64,000 nt of DNA, taken from positions 297,546-361,545 of the forward strand of contig JAFEEQ010000015.1 of NCBI GenBank assembly GCA_018241025.1. Direction: 5' to 3'. This DNA comes from Pseudomonadota bacterium. Its GTDB lineage: Bacteria; Pseudomonadota; Alphaproteobacteria; Micropepsales; Micropepsaceae. Positions 54,800 through 63,876 of the stretch are shown here, in pieces. The number at the start of each line of letters is the position of its first letter. Within the stretch, counting starts at the first letter, position 1. The translations under genes and the position numbers were made by a program. Below the pieces are notes generated by a model. The model was not told the origin of the DNA. It was given only the letters and a program-made list of their open reading frames with translations, and did no database searches.

Positions 54800-57565
54800 T
54801 CATGACGATAACCGCGCCACCGCCTCCTGCAACCGCGCCGCCGTTGCAACGGCTTCCGCGCGTTTCTCGCGCTGTTCGGTGAGGACGTCTTCGGGGGCTT
54901 TGGCGACGAATTGTTCGTTGTTGAGCTTGGAATCGAAGCGGGCGATTTCGTCGTTGGCATTCTTCAGGTCCTTTTCGAGACGCGCGCGTTCCTTGGCGAA
55001 GTCGATGACGTCGCCGAGGGGGAGGCCTGCGGTGGCTTCGCCGAGGACGAATTGGGCGGTGCCTTTTTCGAAACTCGTCGTCGTGTCGGCGGAAGCGAGG
55101 CGGGCGAGCTGGAGGATGACATCCTTGTGGCGTGCGAGGCGGGCGGAGGTTTCCGCGCTCGCGTCTTTTAGCTGGAGCGCGATCTTCGCCGAGGGCGGGA
55201 CGTTCATCTCGGCGCGGACGGAGCGGATGCCGGAGACGAGCGCGATGACCCAGTCGAGATCACGGCGGGCGTCGTCGAAGGTCGGCAGCGCGGCGAAATC
55301 CGGCCACGGCGCCTCGATCAGAAGCGTGTCGCGGGGCGCAACGGCGGTGCGGGCCCAGAGCTCCTCGGTGATGTAGGGCATGAAGGGGTGCAGGAGCTTG
55401 AGCAGCTGGTCGCGCGTCCAGGCGGCGGTGGCGCGGGTTTCGGCTTTCGCGGCCTCATCCGAACCGTTGAACACCGGCTTGCAGATTTCGAGATACCAGT
55501 CACAGAAGACATCGTAGACGAAGTGATAGACCGCGCCGGACGCTTCGTTGAACTTCAGCGTCTCGATGCTCGCGGTGACGGTGGCGGCGGCGCGGGCGGT
55601 TTCGGCGACGATCCATTGGTTGGCGGCGAGCGCGACCTTCGCGGGATCGAAACCGGGCACGGTCACGCAGCCGTTCATCTCGCAGAAGCGCGCGGCGTTC
55701 CACAGCTTGGTGCCGAAATTGCGGTTGGGCTCGACGCGCGACGGGCCGATGCGCATGTCGCGGCCGGTGCCGGCGGCGGATGCCAGGGTGAAGCGCAGTG
55801 CGTCGGCGCCGAATTCGTCGACGATGTCGATGGGATCGACGACGTTGCCCTTGGTCTTCGACATCTTGGCACCCTTCTCGTCGAGGACGCGGGTGTGGAT
55901 GAAGACGGTCTTGAACGGCACCTCGCCCATGAAGTGGATGCCCATCATCATCATGCGGGCGACCCAGAAGAAGATGATGTCGAAGGCGGTCGAGAGGACG
56001 CTGGTGGGATAATAGCGCGCGAGTTCGGGCGTCTTGTCGGGCCAGCCGAGGGTCGAGAACGGCCACAGCGCCGATGAGAACCAGGTGTCGAGCACGTCGG
56101 GATCGCGCGTGATGAGAACCAGCCTGTTGTCGTCGGCAACAGCCTTTTTCACGCGCTCAAAATACTCATCGTGCGGCACGATCTCTGCCGGGCGCCCATA
56201 GAAGGCGCTCGCCTTCGCGACGACTTCGGCGTCGGTTTCCGCAACAAAGATCTCTTGGCTGCCCAAGCTTCCGAATTCGTAGAATGGAATTCCGTTTTGA
56301 AGCGTTGGTCCGTACCACGCCGGAATCTGGTGGCCCCACCAGAGCTGGCGCGAGATGCACCAGGGCTGAATGTTGCGCAGCCAGTTGTAATAGGTGTTGA
56401 CCCAGTTCTCCGGGAAGATCTGCGTCCTGCCCTGCTCCACCGCGGCGATGGCCTTTTCGGCGAGCGGCTTGACGTTGCAGTACCACTGCTCGGTCATCAG
56501 CGGTTCGAGCACGACGGTCTTGGTCTTTTCGTCATGCGGCACGGCGTGGACGATCGGCTCGAGCTTCTCGACGAGCTCGAGCGCGTCGAGATCGGCGAGC
56601 ACCATCTTGCGCGCCTCGTCGCGGTCGAGACCGCGATAAGCCGGCGGCACGTTGTCGTTGAGCGTGCCGTCCTTGTTGAGGATGTTGATCAGCGGAAGAT
56701 TGTGGCGGCGGCCGACTTCGAAGTCGTTGAAGTCGTGGCCGGGCGTGATCTTGACCGCGCCGGAGCCCTTTTCCGGATCGGAATGCTCATCGGCGACGAT
56801 GGGGATCGGACGATGCGCCAGCGGCAGCATCACATTCTTGCCGATGAGATCGCGATAGCGCTCGTCATCCGGATGGACCGCGACGGCGGTGTCACCGAGC
56901 ATGGTCTCGGGCCGCGTGGTCGCCACCGTGATGAAGCGGCCCGGCTGGTTCTCGATCGGATATTTCAGGTACCAGAGGTGACCCTTGACCTCGATATTCT
57001 CGACTTCGAGATCGGAGACCGCGGTCTGCAGCCGCGGATCCCAGTTCACGAGGCGCTTGTCCTTGTAGATCAGGCCCTGGTTGTAGAGATCGACGAAGAC
57101 TTTGAGGACGGCGCGGCTTAGGCCCTCGTCCATGGTGAAGCGCTCGCGCGACCAGTCGGCGGAGGCGCCGAGACGGCGGAGCTGCTGGATGATCGCGCCG
57201 CCGCTCTCGTCCTTCCACTTCCAGACGGCTTCGAGGAATTTCTCGCGGCCCATGGCGACGCGGGACTGCTGCTTCTCGGCAAGCTGGCGCTCGACGATGA
57301 GCTGGGTGGCGATGCCGGCATGGTCGGTGCCGACCTGCCAGAGCACGTCCTTGCCGCGCATCCGCTCGAAGCGGATCAGGATGTCCTGCAAGGTGTTGTT
57401 GAGGGCGTGGCCGATATGGAGCCGGCCGGTGACGTTGGGCGGCGGGATGACGATGCAGTACGGCTCGGCCCCGGGGCGGCGGCCGGCCTTGAAGGCGCCG
57501 GAGGCTTCCCACTGGGCGTAGATCCGCCCTTCCACGTCTTGCGAATTGAACGTCTTGTCGAGCAT
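54800..57565 (-). CDS. valS: Valyl-tRNA synthetase
   Basis: 921-residue class Ia aminoacyl-tRNA synthetase charging tRNA-Val, with editing of misactivated threonine. HIGH motif PPPNVTGRLHIGHAL near residue 47, the KMSKS-type loop GAKMSKTKGNVVDP, and the C-terminal coiled-coil arm (ARLEKDLKNANDEIARFDSKLNNE). A RBS AGAGGAA precedes the ATG at 57565. The following popZ-like gene lies upstream on the same strand. Confidence 0.97.
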   Translation of the reverse strand: MLDKTFNSQDVEGRIYAQWEASGAFKAGRRPGAEPYCIVIPPPNVTGRLHIGHALNNTLQDILIRFERMRGKDVLWQVGTDHAGIATQLIVERQLAEKQQSRVAMGREKFLEAVWKWKDESGGAIIQQLRRLGASADWSRERFTMDEGLSRAVLKVFVDLYNQGLIYKDKRLVNWDPRLQTAVSDLEVENIEVKGHLWYLKYPIENQPGRFITVATTRPETMLGDTAVAVHPDDERYRDLIGKNVMLPLAHRPIPIVADEHSDPEKGSGAVKITPGHDFNDFEVGRRHNLPLINILNKDGTLNDNVPPAYRGLDRDEARKMVLADLDALELVEKLEPIVHAVPHDEKTKTVVLEPLMTEQWYCNVKPLAEKAIAAVEQGRTQIFPENWVNTYYNWLRNIQPWCISRQLWWGHQIPAWYGPTLQNGIPFYEFGSLGSQEIFVAETDAEVVAKASAFYGRPAEIVPHDEYFERVKKAVADDNRLVLITRDPDVLDTWFSSALWPFSTLGWPDKTPELARYYPTSVLSTAFDIIFFWVARMMMMGIHFMGEVPFKTVFIHTRVLDEKGAKMSKTKGNVVDPIDIVDEFGADALRFTLASAAGTGRDMRIGPSRVEPNRNFGTKLWNAARFCEMNGCVTVPGFDPAKVALAANQWIVAETARAAATVTASIETLKFNEASGAVYHFVYDVFCDWYLEICKPVFNGSDEAAKAETRATAAWTRDQLLKLLHPFMPYITEELWARTAVAPRDTLLIEAPWPDFAALPTFDDARRDLDWVIALVSGIRSVRAEMNVPPSAKIALQLKDASAETSARLARHKDVILQLARLASADTTTSFEKGTAQFVLGEATAGLPLGDVIDFAKERARLEKDLKNANDEIARFDSKLNNEQFVAKAPEDVLTEQREKRAEAVATAARLQEAVARLSS

Positions 57566-57653
57566 GAGTTCCTCTTGGGTCCGGTTGATAGCCCGGACCG
57601 TTTCAAGAGGAAAGCTGGCCCGGGGCGACCCGGACCAGGCGGTCAATGGGTCG

Positions 57654-58271
57654 CTATTTTCCGCCGCGCGCCTTTACGACGCGTTCGACTTCGTTGCGTA
57701 CGGCGCCTTCGAGCAGGGCCGGGAAATGCGCGTCCATCCACTCGCGGATGAGCGGCTTCACGGCGGTCATCAGCTCGCCCTTGTTCGCGGCCATCCACTG
57801 GTGGAGAACCGGATCGAAGGCTTCCGAGACGGCGCGGGCGAAGACGGCCTCGACCGAGCTCCCGTCCGGGACCGACAGATTGCGAGGCGCGGGGGCAGCG
57901 GCGGGAGCCGGCGCAGGCTCCACGGCCTGCGGGATGCGGCCGAAGCTGTCTTCGAGCGCCTTGCGGGTCTTGTCAGAGAAGATGTCGTCGTCCTGGGCAA
58001 CCGGCGCGGGCTCCTCAACGGACTTGATCTCGATGTCGTCCGGCTTGATCGGCTCGGGGGCCGGCGGCGCGGCGGCGCGTACCGGCTCCGGCGCGGGCGG
58101 CGCCTCCTCGACCACTTCCTGGGTCAATTCCAGCACATCGGCGTCGTGGCTCTCGGGAGCGGCGGCCGCACCGGCGGGCGCGGGCGCCTCATTGGAATCT
58201 TCCGAGATGATCTTGCGAATGGAGGCAAGGATTTCCTCCATCGTCGGTTCATGCTGCGGGTTTGAAGCCAT
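57654..58271 (-). CDS. popZ: PopZ-like polar organizing protein (DUF2497)
   Basis: 205-residue acidic, Pro/Ala-rich protein. A short N-terminal helix (EPTMEEILASIRKIISED) binds client proteins, a long disordered PED-like middle spaces it, and the C-terminal helices (AVKPLIREWMDAHFPALLEGAVRNEVERVV) mediate polymerisation. This is the PopZ architecture, which anchors chromosome and cell-cycle proteins at the poles. Placement beside valS and tolC matches Caulobacter-type order. Confidence 0.88.
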   Translation of the reverse strand: MASNPQHEPTMEEILASIRKIISEDSNEAPAPAGAAAAPESHDADVLELTQEVVEEAPPAPEPVRAAAPPAPEPIKPDDIEIKSVEEPAPVAQDDDIFSDKTRKALEDSFGRIPQAVEPAPAPAAAPAPRNLSVPDGSSVEAVFARAVSEAFDPVLHQWMAANKGELMTAVKPLIREWMDAHFPALLEGAVRNEVERVVKARGGK

Positions 58272-58435
58272 GAGACGGAACTCCAGTAAGACGCGCGAAT
58301 GCCAGTAAACCCTAGGACAGTGAGGCCCAGAAGGCAAAAACTTCGTTAATGAATTGCGCTTTGTCCGGCCGCTGCAGGCCGCGGGACCAAAACTTCATCA
58401 AACCGTCGCGCCGGGGGCCTGCCGCGATATTCCGC

Positions 58436-59923
58436 CTACTGATCGCTGCCACCGAGGCCAATGAAGGCGTTCGCGTCGCTGTCGTAGTGATCGATCGGAT
58501 CGTACAGCGTCACCTTGAGGCCGAGATTCTTCGCCGTCAGGGCGCCGGCCGAGGCCAGGACCTGGAAGGCCGCGACCACGGCATTGCGCTTGGCGCTGAC
58601 CAAGGCAACACCGGCATTCAGAAGCTCCTGCTCGGCATTGAGCACGTCGAGAATGGTGCGGCCACCGACCTGCTGCTCCTTGTTGACACCGTCGAAGGCG
58701 ATCTCGTTGGCCTTGAGCGCGGACTCGTTCGACGCAATGGATGCTTCGGCCGCCTCGAACTGGGCCCAGGCGGCGGCGACCGCGTTGCGCACGGACCGGT
58801 CCGACACCGCGATATTGAGCTGGGCCTGGGCGTGAAGCTCACGTGCCTGGCGCACCGTCGCCTCCTCTACCCCGCCCTGGTAGATCGGGACGTTCAGCGT
58901 GCCGGTAACGCTGAGGCCGTGGGTTGCACCGATGCCGGTGCCGCCGAAGGGCGACGACAGCGAGCCCTGCGAATAGCCGTACTGGCCCTGTACCGAGAAG
59001 GTCGGCAACATCGAGCCCACGGCGTCGGTGACGGCATAGTTGGCCGCAAGCTCGTTCTCGCGCGCCTGCACGATATTCGGGTTCTGCTTGAGCGCGAGCG
59101 CCGTCGCATCCTCGACGCCGGTTGGAAGCGCCGGAGGCAATGCGGGATCGGTTTCGAGCGTTTCGGCGACCCGGCCGATGGCCTGGATGAAATTGGCGTT
59201 CGAGATCGCAAGCTGACTCTGGGCCGCGGTGAGATCCGATTGTGCCTGGGCGAGACGGGCCTGGCTCTGCGCCACGTCGGTGCGCGTGAGCGAGCCTGCG
59301 TCGAACTGTGCCTGCGTCGCCTGGGCCTGCTTCTTGAGGACTTCGACATTGTGCTCGCGCAGACGCAGGATGGCCGTGTCGCGCACGACATCCATGTAGG
59401 CCGTCGCCGCACTCAAAAGGACGGTCTGCTCCGCAGCCAGAAGCTGCGCGCGCGCGGCACGGACGAGCGCCTTGGCGCGGCCGATCTGGGCATAGGTACG
59501 GCCGCCGCGCAGGATCGGCTGGGTAACGATGATAGCACCTTGAAGCGGATGCGCGCCGACGGACGAGAACAAGCCGCCCGTGACCGCCGGATTGAAGTAG
59601 TACTGCTGATAGGCATAGGTCCCGCCGGCCGAGATCGTCGGGCGCCAGCCGCCATTGGCGATGGCGACGTTCTCGTCCGAGGCGCGCAGCGAAGCCTGCT
59701 GGGCCGCAAGCTGCGGATTGGTCTGGTAGGCGATGGCGAGCGCGTCGGCGAGCGTCATCGTCGGCTTAGCCGTTTCAGGCGGCGGCAGCGGAGAGATCGC
59801 GGCTTCGGCCGTGACCACGGGCTTGGCGGGACGGGTCTTCTTGTGCTTGCCGGCCAAGGCGGGCGCGACGGCGAGCGTCGCGGCCAGCAGCGCAAAGGCC
59901 GCGAAACGGTACGTCAACTTCAT
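58436..59923 (-). CDS. tolC: TolC-family outer membrane efflux protein
   Basis: 495-residue outer-membrane channel for efflux pumps and type I secretion. Signal peptide MKLTYRFAAFALLAATLAVAPALA, then two TolC repeats of long alpha-helices (AQAQFDAGSLTRTDVAQSQARLAQAQSDL near 195 and the second copy near 400) and a beta-barrel part. The upstream neighbour is the PCMT-like methyltransferase and the downstream one is popZ. Confidence 0.92.
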   Translation of the reverse strand: MKLTYRFAAFALLAATLAVAPALAGKHKKTRPAKPVVTAEAAISPLPPPETAKPTMTLADALAIAYQTNPQLAAQQASLRASDENVAIANGGWRPTISAGGTYAYQQYYFNPAVTGGLFSSVGAHPLQGAIIVTQPILRGGRTYAQIGRAKALVRAARAQLLAAEQTVLLSAATAYMDVVRDTAILRLREHNVEVLKKQAQATQAQFDAGSLTRTDVAQSQARLAQAQSDLTAAQSQLAISNANFIQAIGRVAETLETDPALPPALPTGVEDATALALKQNPNIVQARENELAANYAVTDAVGSMLPTFSVQGQYGYSQGSLSSPFGGTGIGATHGLSVTGTLNVPIYQGGVEEATVRQARELHAQAQLNIAVSDRSVRNAVAAAWAQFEAAEASIASNESALKANEIAFDGVNKEQQVGGRTILDVLNAEQELLNAGVALVSAKRNAVVAAFQVLASAGALTAKNLGLKVTLYDPIDHYDSDANAFIGLGGSDQ

Positions 59924-59960
59924 CGCAATTCCCCTTCCTGCGATTTCTCAGATGGGGACG

Positions 59961-60614
59961 TCAGAAGACGAATCCAACCACCTTGCGGAATCCGGCCAGC
60001 AGCGGAACGGCCGCATCGAAATCCGCACGGGCGCCGATGCGCCCCTTTTCGCGCACATACAGATGGGCCTGGCCCTGGCCGCCCTTGACGATGATCGCCG
60101 CGAGTCGGCCGCCTTCGGCGAGCTGTTCGAGCAGCGAATCCGGAACCGACTCGACGCCACCTTCGATCAGGATCACGTCATAGGGGCCTTGCGCCTTCGC
60201 GCCCTCGGTCAGGCCACCCTGCACCACCGTGACATTGGTGGCGCCGGCCGCGGGCAGCATGTCGGACGCAACGCGGACGAGATCCGCGTCCTGCTCCAAG
60301 GCTATGACGGTTTTCGCCATCTTGCCGAGAACGGCGGACGAATAGCCCGTGCCGCAAGCGACATCGAGCACCTTGTCGCCCGGCTTGATCGCGGCGATCT
60401 GCAAGAGCTTTCCGAAACTGCGCGGATCGAGCAGGAAGCGGCCCGGCGCGACTTCGACGGGGACATCGGTATAGGCCATGGCGCGGCGCGCCGCCGGCAC
60501 GAATTGTTCGCGCGCGACTGCCATCAAAGCCGCATGGATGCGCGTGTCCGGGACATCGTTGGGCCGGACCTGGGTCTCGACCATGTTGAAGCGTTGCGTG
60601 GCGTAGTCGGCCAT
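59961..60614 (-). CDS. pcm: Protein-L-isoaspartate O-methyltransferase family protein
   Basis: 217-residue SAM-dependent methyltransferase of the PCMT family. SAM motif I VLDVACGTGYSSAVLG, the PCMT segments QVRPNDVPDTRIHAALM and PGRFLLDPRSFGKLLQIA. It may repair isoaspartyl residues; alphaproteobacterial members next to tolC often lack proof of that activity. The ATG at 60614 gives a standard length. Confidence 0.87.
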   Translation of the reverse strand: MADYATQRFNMVETQVRPNDVPDTRIHAALMAVAREQFVPAARRAMAYTDVPVEVAPGRFLLDPRSFGKLLQIAAIKPGDKVLDVACGTGYSSAVLGKMAKTVIALEQDADLVRVASDMLPAAGATNVTVVQGGLTEGAKAQGPYDVILIEGGVESVPDSLLEQLAEGGRLAAIIVKGGQGQAHLYVREKGRIGARADFDAAVPLLAGFRKVVGFVF

Positions 60615-60796
60615 GGCGAGTCGGTATCCTGAGCGGCGCAGGGGCTTATACGAAGGGGGATAGTCCCTGACAACGACACGGACACCGCAGGCGGTCGCAG
60701 GGCCGGTTGTCCGCCGCCACATGCATCTGATATAGGGCGCGTCCGCATCCAAATCGGCCGGCATCGTCAGCCGTTCGCCGGGACATCCTGAGTTGA

Positions 60797-60870
60797 GGCC
60801 ACGTGGCGGAGTGGTGACGCAGCGGACTGCAAATCCGTGAACCCCGGTTCAATTCCGGGCGTGGCCTCCA
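60797..60870 (+). tRNA. tRNA-Cys(GCA)
   Basis: 74 nt with encoded CCA. The acceptor stem GGCCACG/CGTGGCC is perfect, the discriminator is U as expected for tRNA-Cys, and the anticodon GCA is at 60829-60831. Confidence 0.97.
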
Positions 60871-61021
60871 ATCCAGATTTCGACCTCGCCGAGCACTTTA
60901 TTCGACCCTTACGTACATCTACTTGCCCCAAAACTGGGCACGTTAAGGCTTTATTAACCGTCGCGGCGCAGAGTTCCCCCGTCTTCCCTTGAAGACACCC
61001 CACCATTACCCAACGCCTTGG
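60871..61021 (+). ncRNA. Possible small RNA or leader between tRNA-Cys and hairpin array
   Basis: 150 bp without a protein gene. It contains a 6-bp GTCTTC-CCTT-GAAGAC hairpin (60981-60996) flanked by C-rich single-stranded runs (TTCCCCCGTC; CACCCCACC) and leads straight into the terminator array. It could be the body of a plus-strand small RNA or the tRNA-Cys trailer. No convincing promoter is seen, so this is a low-confidence candidate. Confidence 0.3.
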
Positions 61022-61150
61022 GGCCGGGTTAACACCCGGCCTCTTTTTCTTTTTGGCTGCTCCGCAGCCGGGGGCTAACACCCGGCCTCTTTTTCTTTTT
61101 GGCCGCTCCGCGGCCGGGGGCTAACACCCGGCCTCTTTTTCTTTCTTGCG
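61022..61150 (+). repeat. Tandem terminator-hairpin array
   Basis: A 46-bp unit is repeated about 2.6 times (61030-61075, 61076-61121, partial 61122-61150). Each carries a CCGGG...CACCCGG hairpin followed by CTCTTTTTCTTTTT, a typical rho-independent signal. A first stem GGCCGGGT-TAA-CACCCGGCC starts the array. Between units a second stem (GGCTGC/GCAGCC or GGCCGC/GCGGCC) can form. Confidence 0.85.
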
Positions 61151-61243
61151 GTATTTGGCTGTTCTCCGACCGGGTCCGTTGGCCGCGGAATTAAGCCTTT
61201 TCATGGGCGGTCAAAAGGGTTAGACACCCCGTCCGCAATGTGT

Positions 61244-61318
61244 TCCTCGGTAGCTCAGCGGTAGAGCATCCGACTGTTAATCGGATGGTCGCAGGTTCGA
61301 ATCCCGCCCGGGGAGCCA
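61244..61318 (+). tRNA. tRNA-Asn(GUU)
   Basis: 75 nt with encoded CCA. Acceptor stem TCCTCGG/CCGGGGA, D-loop AGCTCAGCGGTAGA, anticodon GTT at 61276-61278, T-loop GGTTCGAATCC. Confidence 0.97.
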
Positions 61319-61358
61319 TTTTCCTTCCGCCAGACTCGAATTGCGCCCGGTACGGGCG

Positions 61359-61508
61359 TCAGGACGCCGATTCGTCCGGCGCCGGCAGTTCCGCCTGCGC
61401 CGGTTGCAGTGCCTGAACAGCGCGCGAAAGCTCGTCGAGCTTCGAATAAACCGCAAAAAGGACGATCAGAATCAGCACGTTTATGCCGACAACCGCGAGG
61501 ATGTACAT
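61359..61508 (-). CDS. Small single-pass membrane protein
   Basis: 49 residues: one transmembrane helix (MYILAVVGINVLILIVLFAVYSK) then a charged helix with a Glu/Pro/Ala tail. No family recognised. The minus strand converges on tRNA-Asn. The ATG at 61508 places the hydrophobic helix at the very N-terminus. Confidence 0.55.
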   Translation of the reverse strand: MYILAVVGINVLILIVLFAVYSKLDELSRAVQALQPAQAELPAPDESAS

Positions 61509-61572
61509 GCGACGACCCGTTTGGAATCTGTTCCATAGGGCCGTTGCCGCATAGTGAATGCAAGCTCTGCGG

Positions 61573-62280
61573 TCAGCTGCCCTGCAATGGCAGGTGAATC
61601 TCGACGCGTGTGCCGACACCGGTCTTGCTGGCCAAGGTCATATAGCCGCCCGACTGCCGCACGAATCCGGCGCAGGCCGACAGGCCCCAGCCGGCATGAA
61701 TTCCGGGCCGCTTGGTGGTGAAAAGCGGATCGACGGCCCGCGCCGCGACCTGCGGGTCCATGCCCTTGCCGGTATCGCTGATCGCGATCATGAGGTCGTT
61801 GCCGGGACGCAGCGGCTGCGTTTTGCCGTCACCGGGCAGACGCGTCTCGACGACGATCTGGCCGCCCGAAGGCATCGCAGCCCGCGCGTTGCACAGGATC
61901 TCCTCGAGCGAGAGCCGCAGCTTGTCCTCATCGACCAGGCAGTGGACCTCCGTCCGCGACAGCGACAGGCGCAGATGGATGCCGTTCAGGGCTTCTGCGG
62001 GGATGTCACGAACGACGCGTGCGACGAGGCTGTTCACCTCGACCTTGCGGCGGCGAAGCGGCTGGCGTCCGGCAAAGGCCTGGAGTTTGGACGACAGCGC
62101 AATGCCGCGCTCTGCCGTGCGCAGGACGTCGCCCAGCCGTGCCTTCGTATCGGGCGGAAGCTCGTCTTCGAGCAGCGCGATATTGCCGGTGACCGCGGTG
62201 AAGATGTTGTTGAGCTCGTGCGCGACCGCGCCCGCGAGCTCGACCAACGCCGTCATCTTCTCCGAATCCGACAAAACCAT
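61573..62280 (-). CDS. Soluble sensor-type histidine kinase
   Basis: 235-residue cytosolic histidine kinase with no sensor domain. His21 lies in GAVAHELNNIFTAVTGN, the H-box form of the HATPase HisKA_2-like group; DLMIAISDTGKGM and GIHAGWGLSACAGFV are the G boxes. It likely takes part in the phosphorelay with the LuxR regulator upstream and the broken hybrid kinase. The ATG at 62280 fits. Confidence 0.82.
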   Translation of the reverse strand: MVLSDSEKMTALVELAGAVAHELNNIFTAVTGNIALLEDELPPDTKARLGDVLRTAERGIALSSKLQAFAGRQPLRRRKVEVNSLVARVVRDIPAEALNGIHLRLSLSRTEVHCLVDEDKLRLSLEEILCNARAAMPSGGQIVVETRLPGDGKTQPLRPGNDLMIAISDTGKGMDPQVAARAVDPLFTTKRPGIHAGWGLSACAGFVRQSGGYMTLASKTGVGTRVEIHLPLQGS

Positions 62281-62366
62281 CTCCCCAAACAGAGACCGGC
62301 GGAATTAGTTGCGAAATAGGGGAAATGCACGGAGGCGAAGGTATGCGCCGCATCATACGGAGGTAT

Positions 62367-62381
62367 TGCGTAGAACTACGC
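62367..62381. promoter_or_regulatory. Palindrome at the end of the LuxR gene
   Basis: GCGTAG-AA-CTACGC (62368-62381) is a perfect inverted repeat overlapping the LuxR stop codon and lying about 90 bp upstream of the next gene (61573-62280) on the minus strand. Its first 13 bases TGCGTAGAACTAC recur at 51263. It may be an autoregulatory site of this regulator. Confidence 0.45.
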
Positions 62382-63005
62382 GATGCCGGCCTTGGTCGCG
62401 AGCACGGCGGCCTCTGCGCGCGTGCGCGCCCCCGTCTTGCGGAAGATCGCGCGGAGATGAAGCTTCACCGTCACCTCGGCGAGGTTGAGCTCACGGCCGA
62501 TCTGCTTGTTCGAGATGCCGCGCGCCACCGCAGCGAGGACTTCGCGCTCGCGCGGCGACAGGCGCGAAAGCCATTCGGGACCGCTGCCGACAGTCGAAAG
62601 CAGCGGCGAAGAGGACAGCGCGTCGGCCGGCACGCTCGTGCCGCCCGAAACGACGAGCTGAATGGTGTGGGCGAGATGGTCGCCGGTCGCGGTCTTCGAC
62701 ACAAATCCCCTGGCGCCGGCGCGGATCGAGGCGCGAACATCTTCGGTGCTGGCGGTGCCCGAGATCACCGCGATAGGAATTCCCGGAAACGCCGCCGAGA
62801 GATTTGCGATGCCGGGCTCCATCATGCCGGGCATGTGAAAATCGACCAGGAAGAGATCATAGGCGCTGCCGCCGCGGCGTGCGGAAGCCATGATGTCGTC
62901 GAAGGTCCCGACCTGATCGACATCCGCGTCGGGATAGAGCCGACGGATCTGCGTCGTAACCGCCTCGCGATAGAGCGGATGGTCGTCCGCGACGAGGATC
63001 TTCAT
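62376..63005 (-). CDS. LuxR-family (NarL/FixJ-type) response regulator
   Basis: 209-residue two-domain response regulator. Receiver with DDHP acidic pair and phosphoacceptor Asp55 (LFLVDFHMPG), then the LuxR helix-turn-helix LSPREREVLAAVARGISNKQIGRELNLAEVTVKLHLRAIFRKTGA. It should be phosphorylated by the adjacent kinases and bind DNA as a dimer. The ATG at 63005 was chosen. Confidence 0.92.
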   Translation of the reverse strand: MKILVADDHPLYREAVTTQIRRLYPDADVDQVGTFDDIMASARRGGSAYDLFLVDFHMPGMMEPGIANLSAAFPGIPIAVISGTASTEDVRASIRAGARGFVSKTATGDHLAHTIQLVVSGGTSVPADALSSSPLLSTVGSGPEWLSRLSPREREVLAAVARGISNKQIGRELNLAEVTVKLHLRAIFRKTGARTRAEAAVLATKAGIA

Positions 63006-63069
63006 TATCGCAACTGCCTCCCGTCCGCGGAATTCTAGCCGAACCGGCTTCCGGCCGCAGCTTATATAG

Positions 63070-63876
63070 TTACGACTTGGTAACCGGTGAACCACGCAGG
63101 GCGCGAATACAGCTGGCGATTGCCGTCGCGGTAACGGGCTTGCGGAAGCCGGCATCCGCCACAGAGGTGCCGCCGTGCTCGAAGCCGGTGCTGTCGCTGA
63201 AAGCGGTGCACAGGATGGCGCGGATATCGGGACGTATCGCCTTGATCCGCTGGATCAATTCGTTGCCGCGGATAGAGGGCATGACGAGATCGGTGACGAC
63301 GATGTCGAAGGCGTCGGGGTCCTCTTCGAAGGCCGCCAGCGCCTCGCGCGGATGGCTGACCCCGACAGCACGGTAGCCGAGACGCTCGAGACCGATGACC
63401 ATCATGTCGACATTGTCGGGCTCGTCGTCGACCACCAGCACGCGCTCATTGCCGCGCGGCTCGTCGCTTTGCGGACCGGAAGCGTCGTCGTCGGTGGCGC
63501 CGTATTCAGCGAGCGGGAGATAGACCGAGAACTCGGTCCCCTGCCCGGGAATCGTGCGGACATGGCCGAACCCGCCCGCGGATTCGATCACGCCATGGAC
63601 GACCGCGAGACCGAGCCCGGTGCCGCGCTGGCGATCCTTGGTGGTATAGAACGGCTCGAAGATGCGCTTCAGCGTTTCGGGTGCGATGCCGCCGCCGCTG
63701 TCGACGACGCGGATCCGCGCATAGTCATGCGCCGGATCGACGGTGCCGATGGTGGTCTCGTCGGGCCGTTCGCGCGCGGCGAGTTCGGCCGGCTCGCTGC
63801 CCGGAGCGCGCGACGCGCGGAGCGAGATCGCGCCCGGCCGGTCGCCGATGGCGTCGCGCGCATTGATGCAGAGATT
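63070..63876 (-). pseudogene. Hybrid sensor histidine kinase, 5' end lost to IS insertion
   Basis: The C-terminal 269 codons of a hybrid histidine kinase. They begin NLCINARDAIGDRPG (N-box), then VVDSGGGIAPETL, FEPFYTTKDRQRGTGLGLAVVHGVIE (G boxes) and a receiver domain with Asp in FDIVVTDLVMPS. The upstream reading frame stops matching at about 63877, where foreign sequence begins. The sensor and dimerisation parts lie outside the window or are lost, so the gene is probably non-functional unless a fused start is made. Confidence 0.85.
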
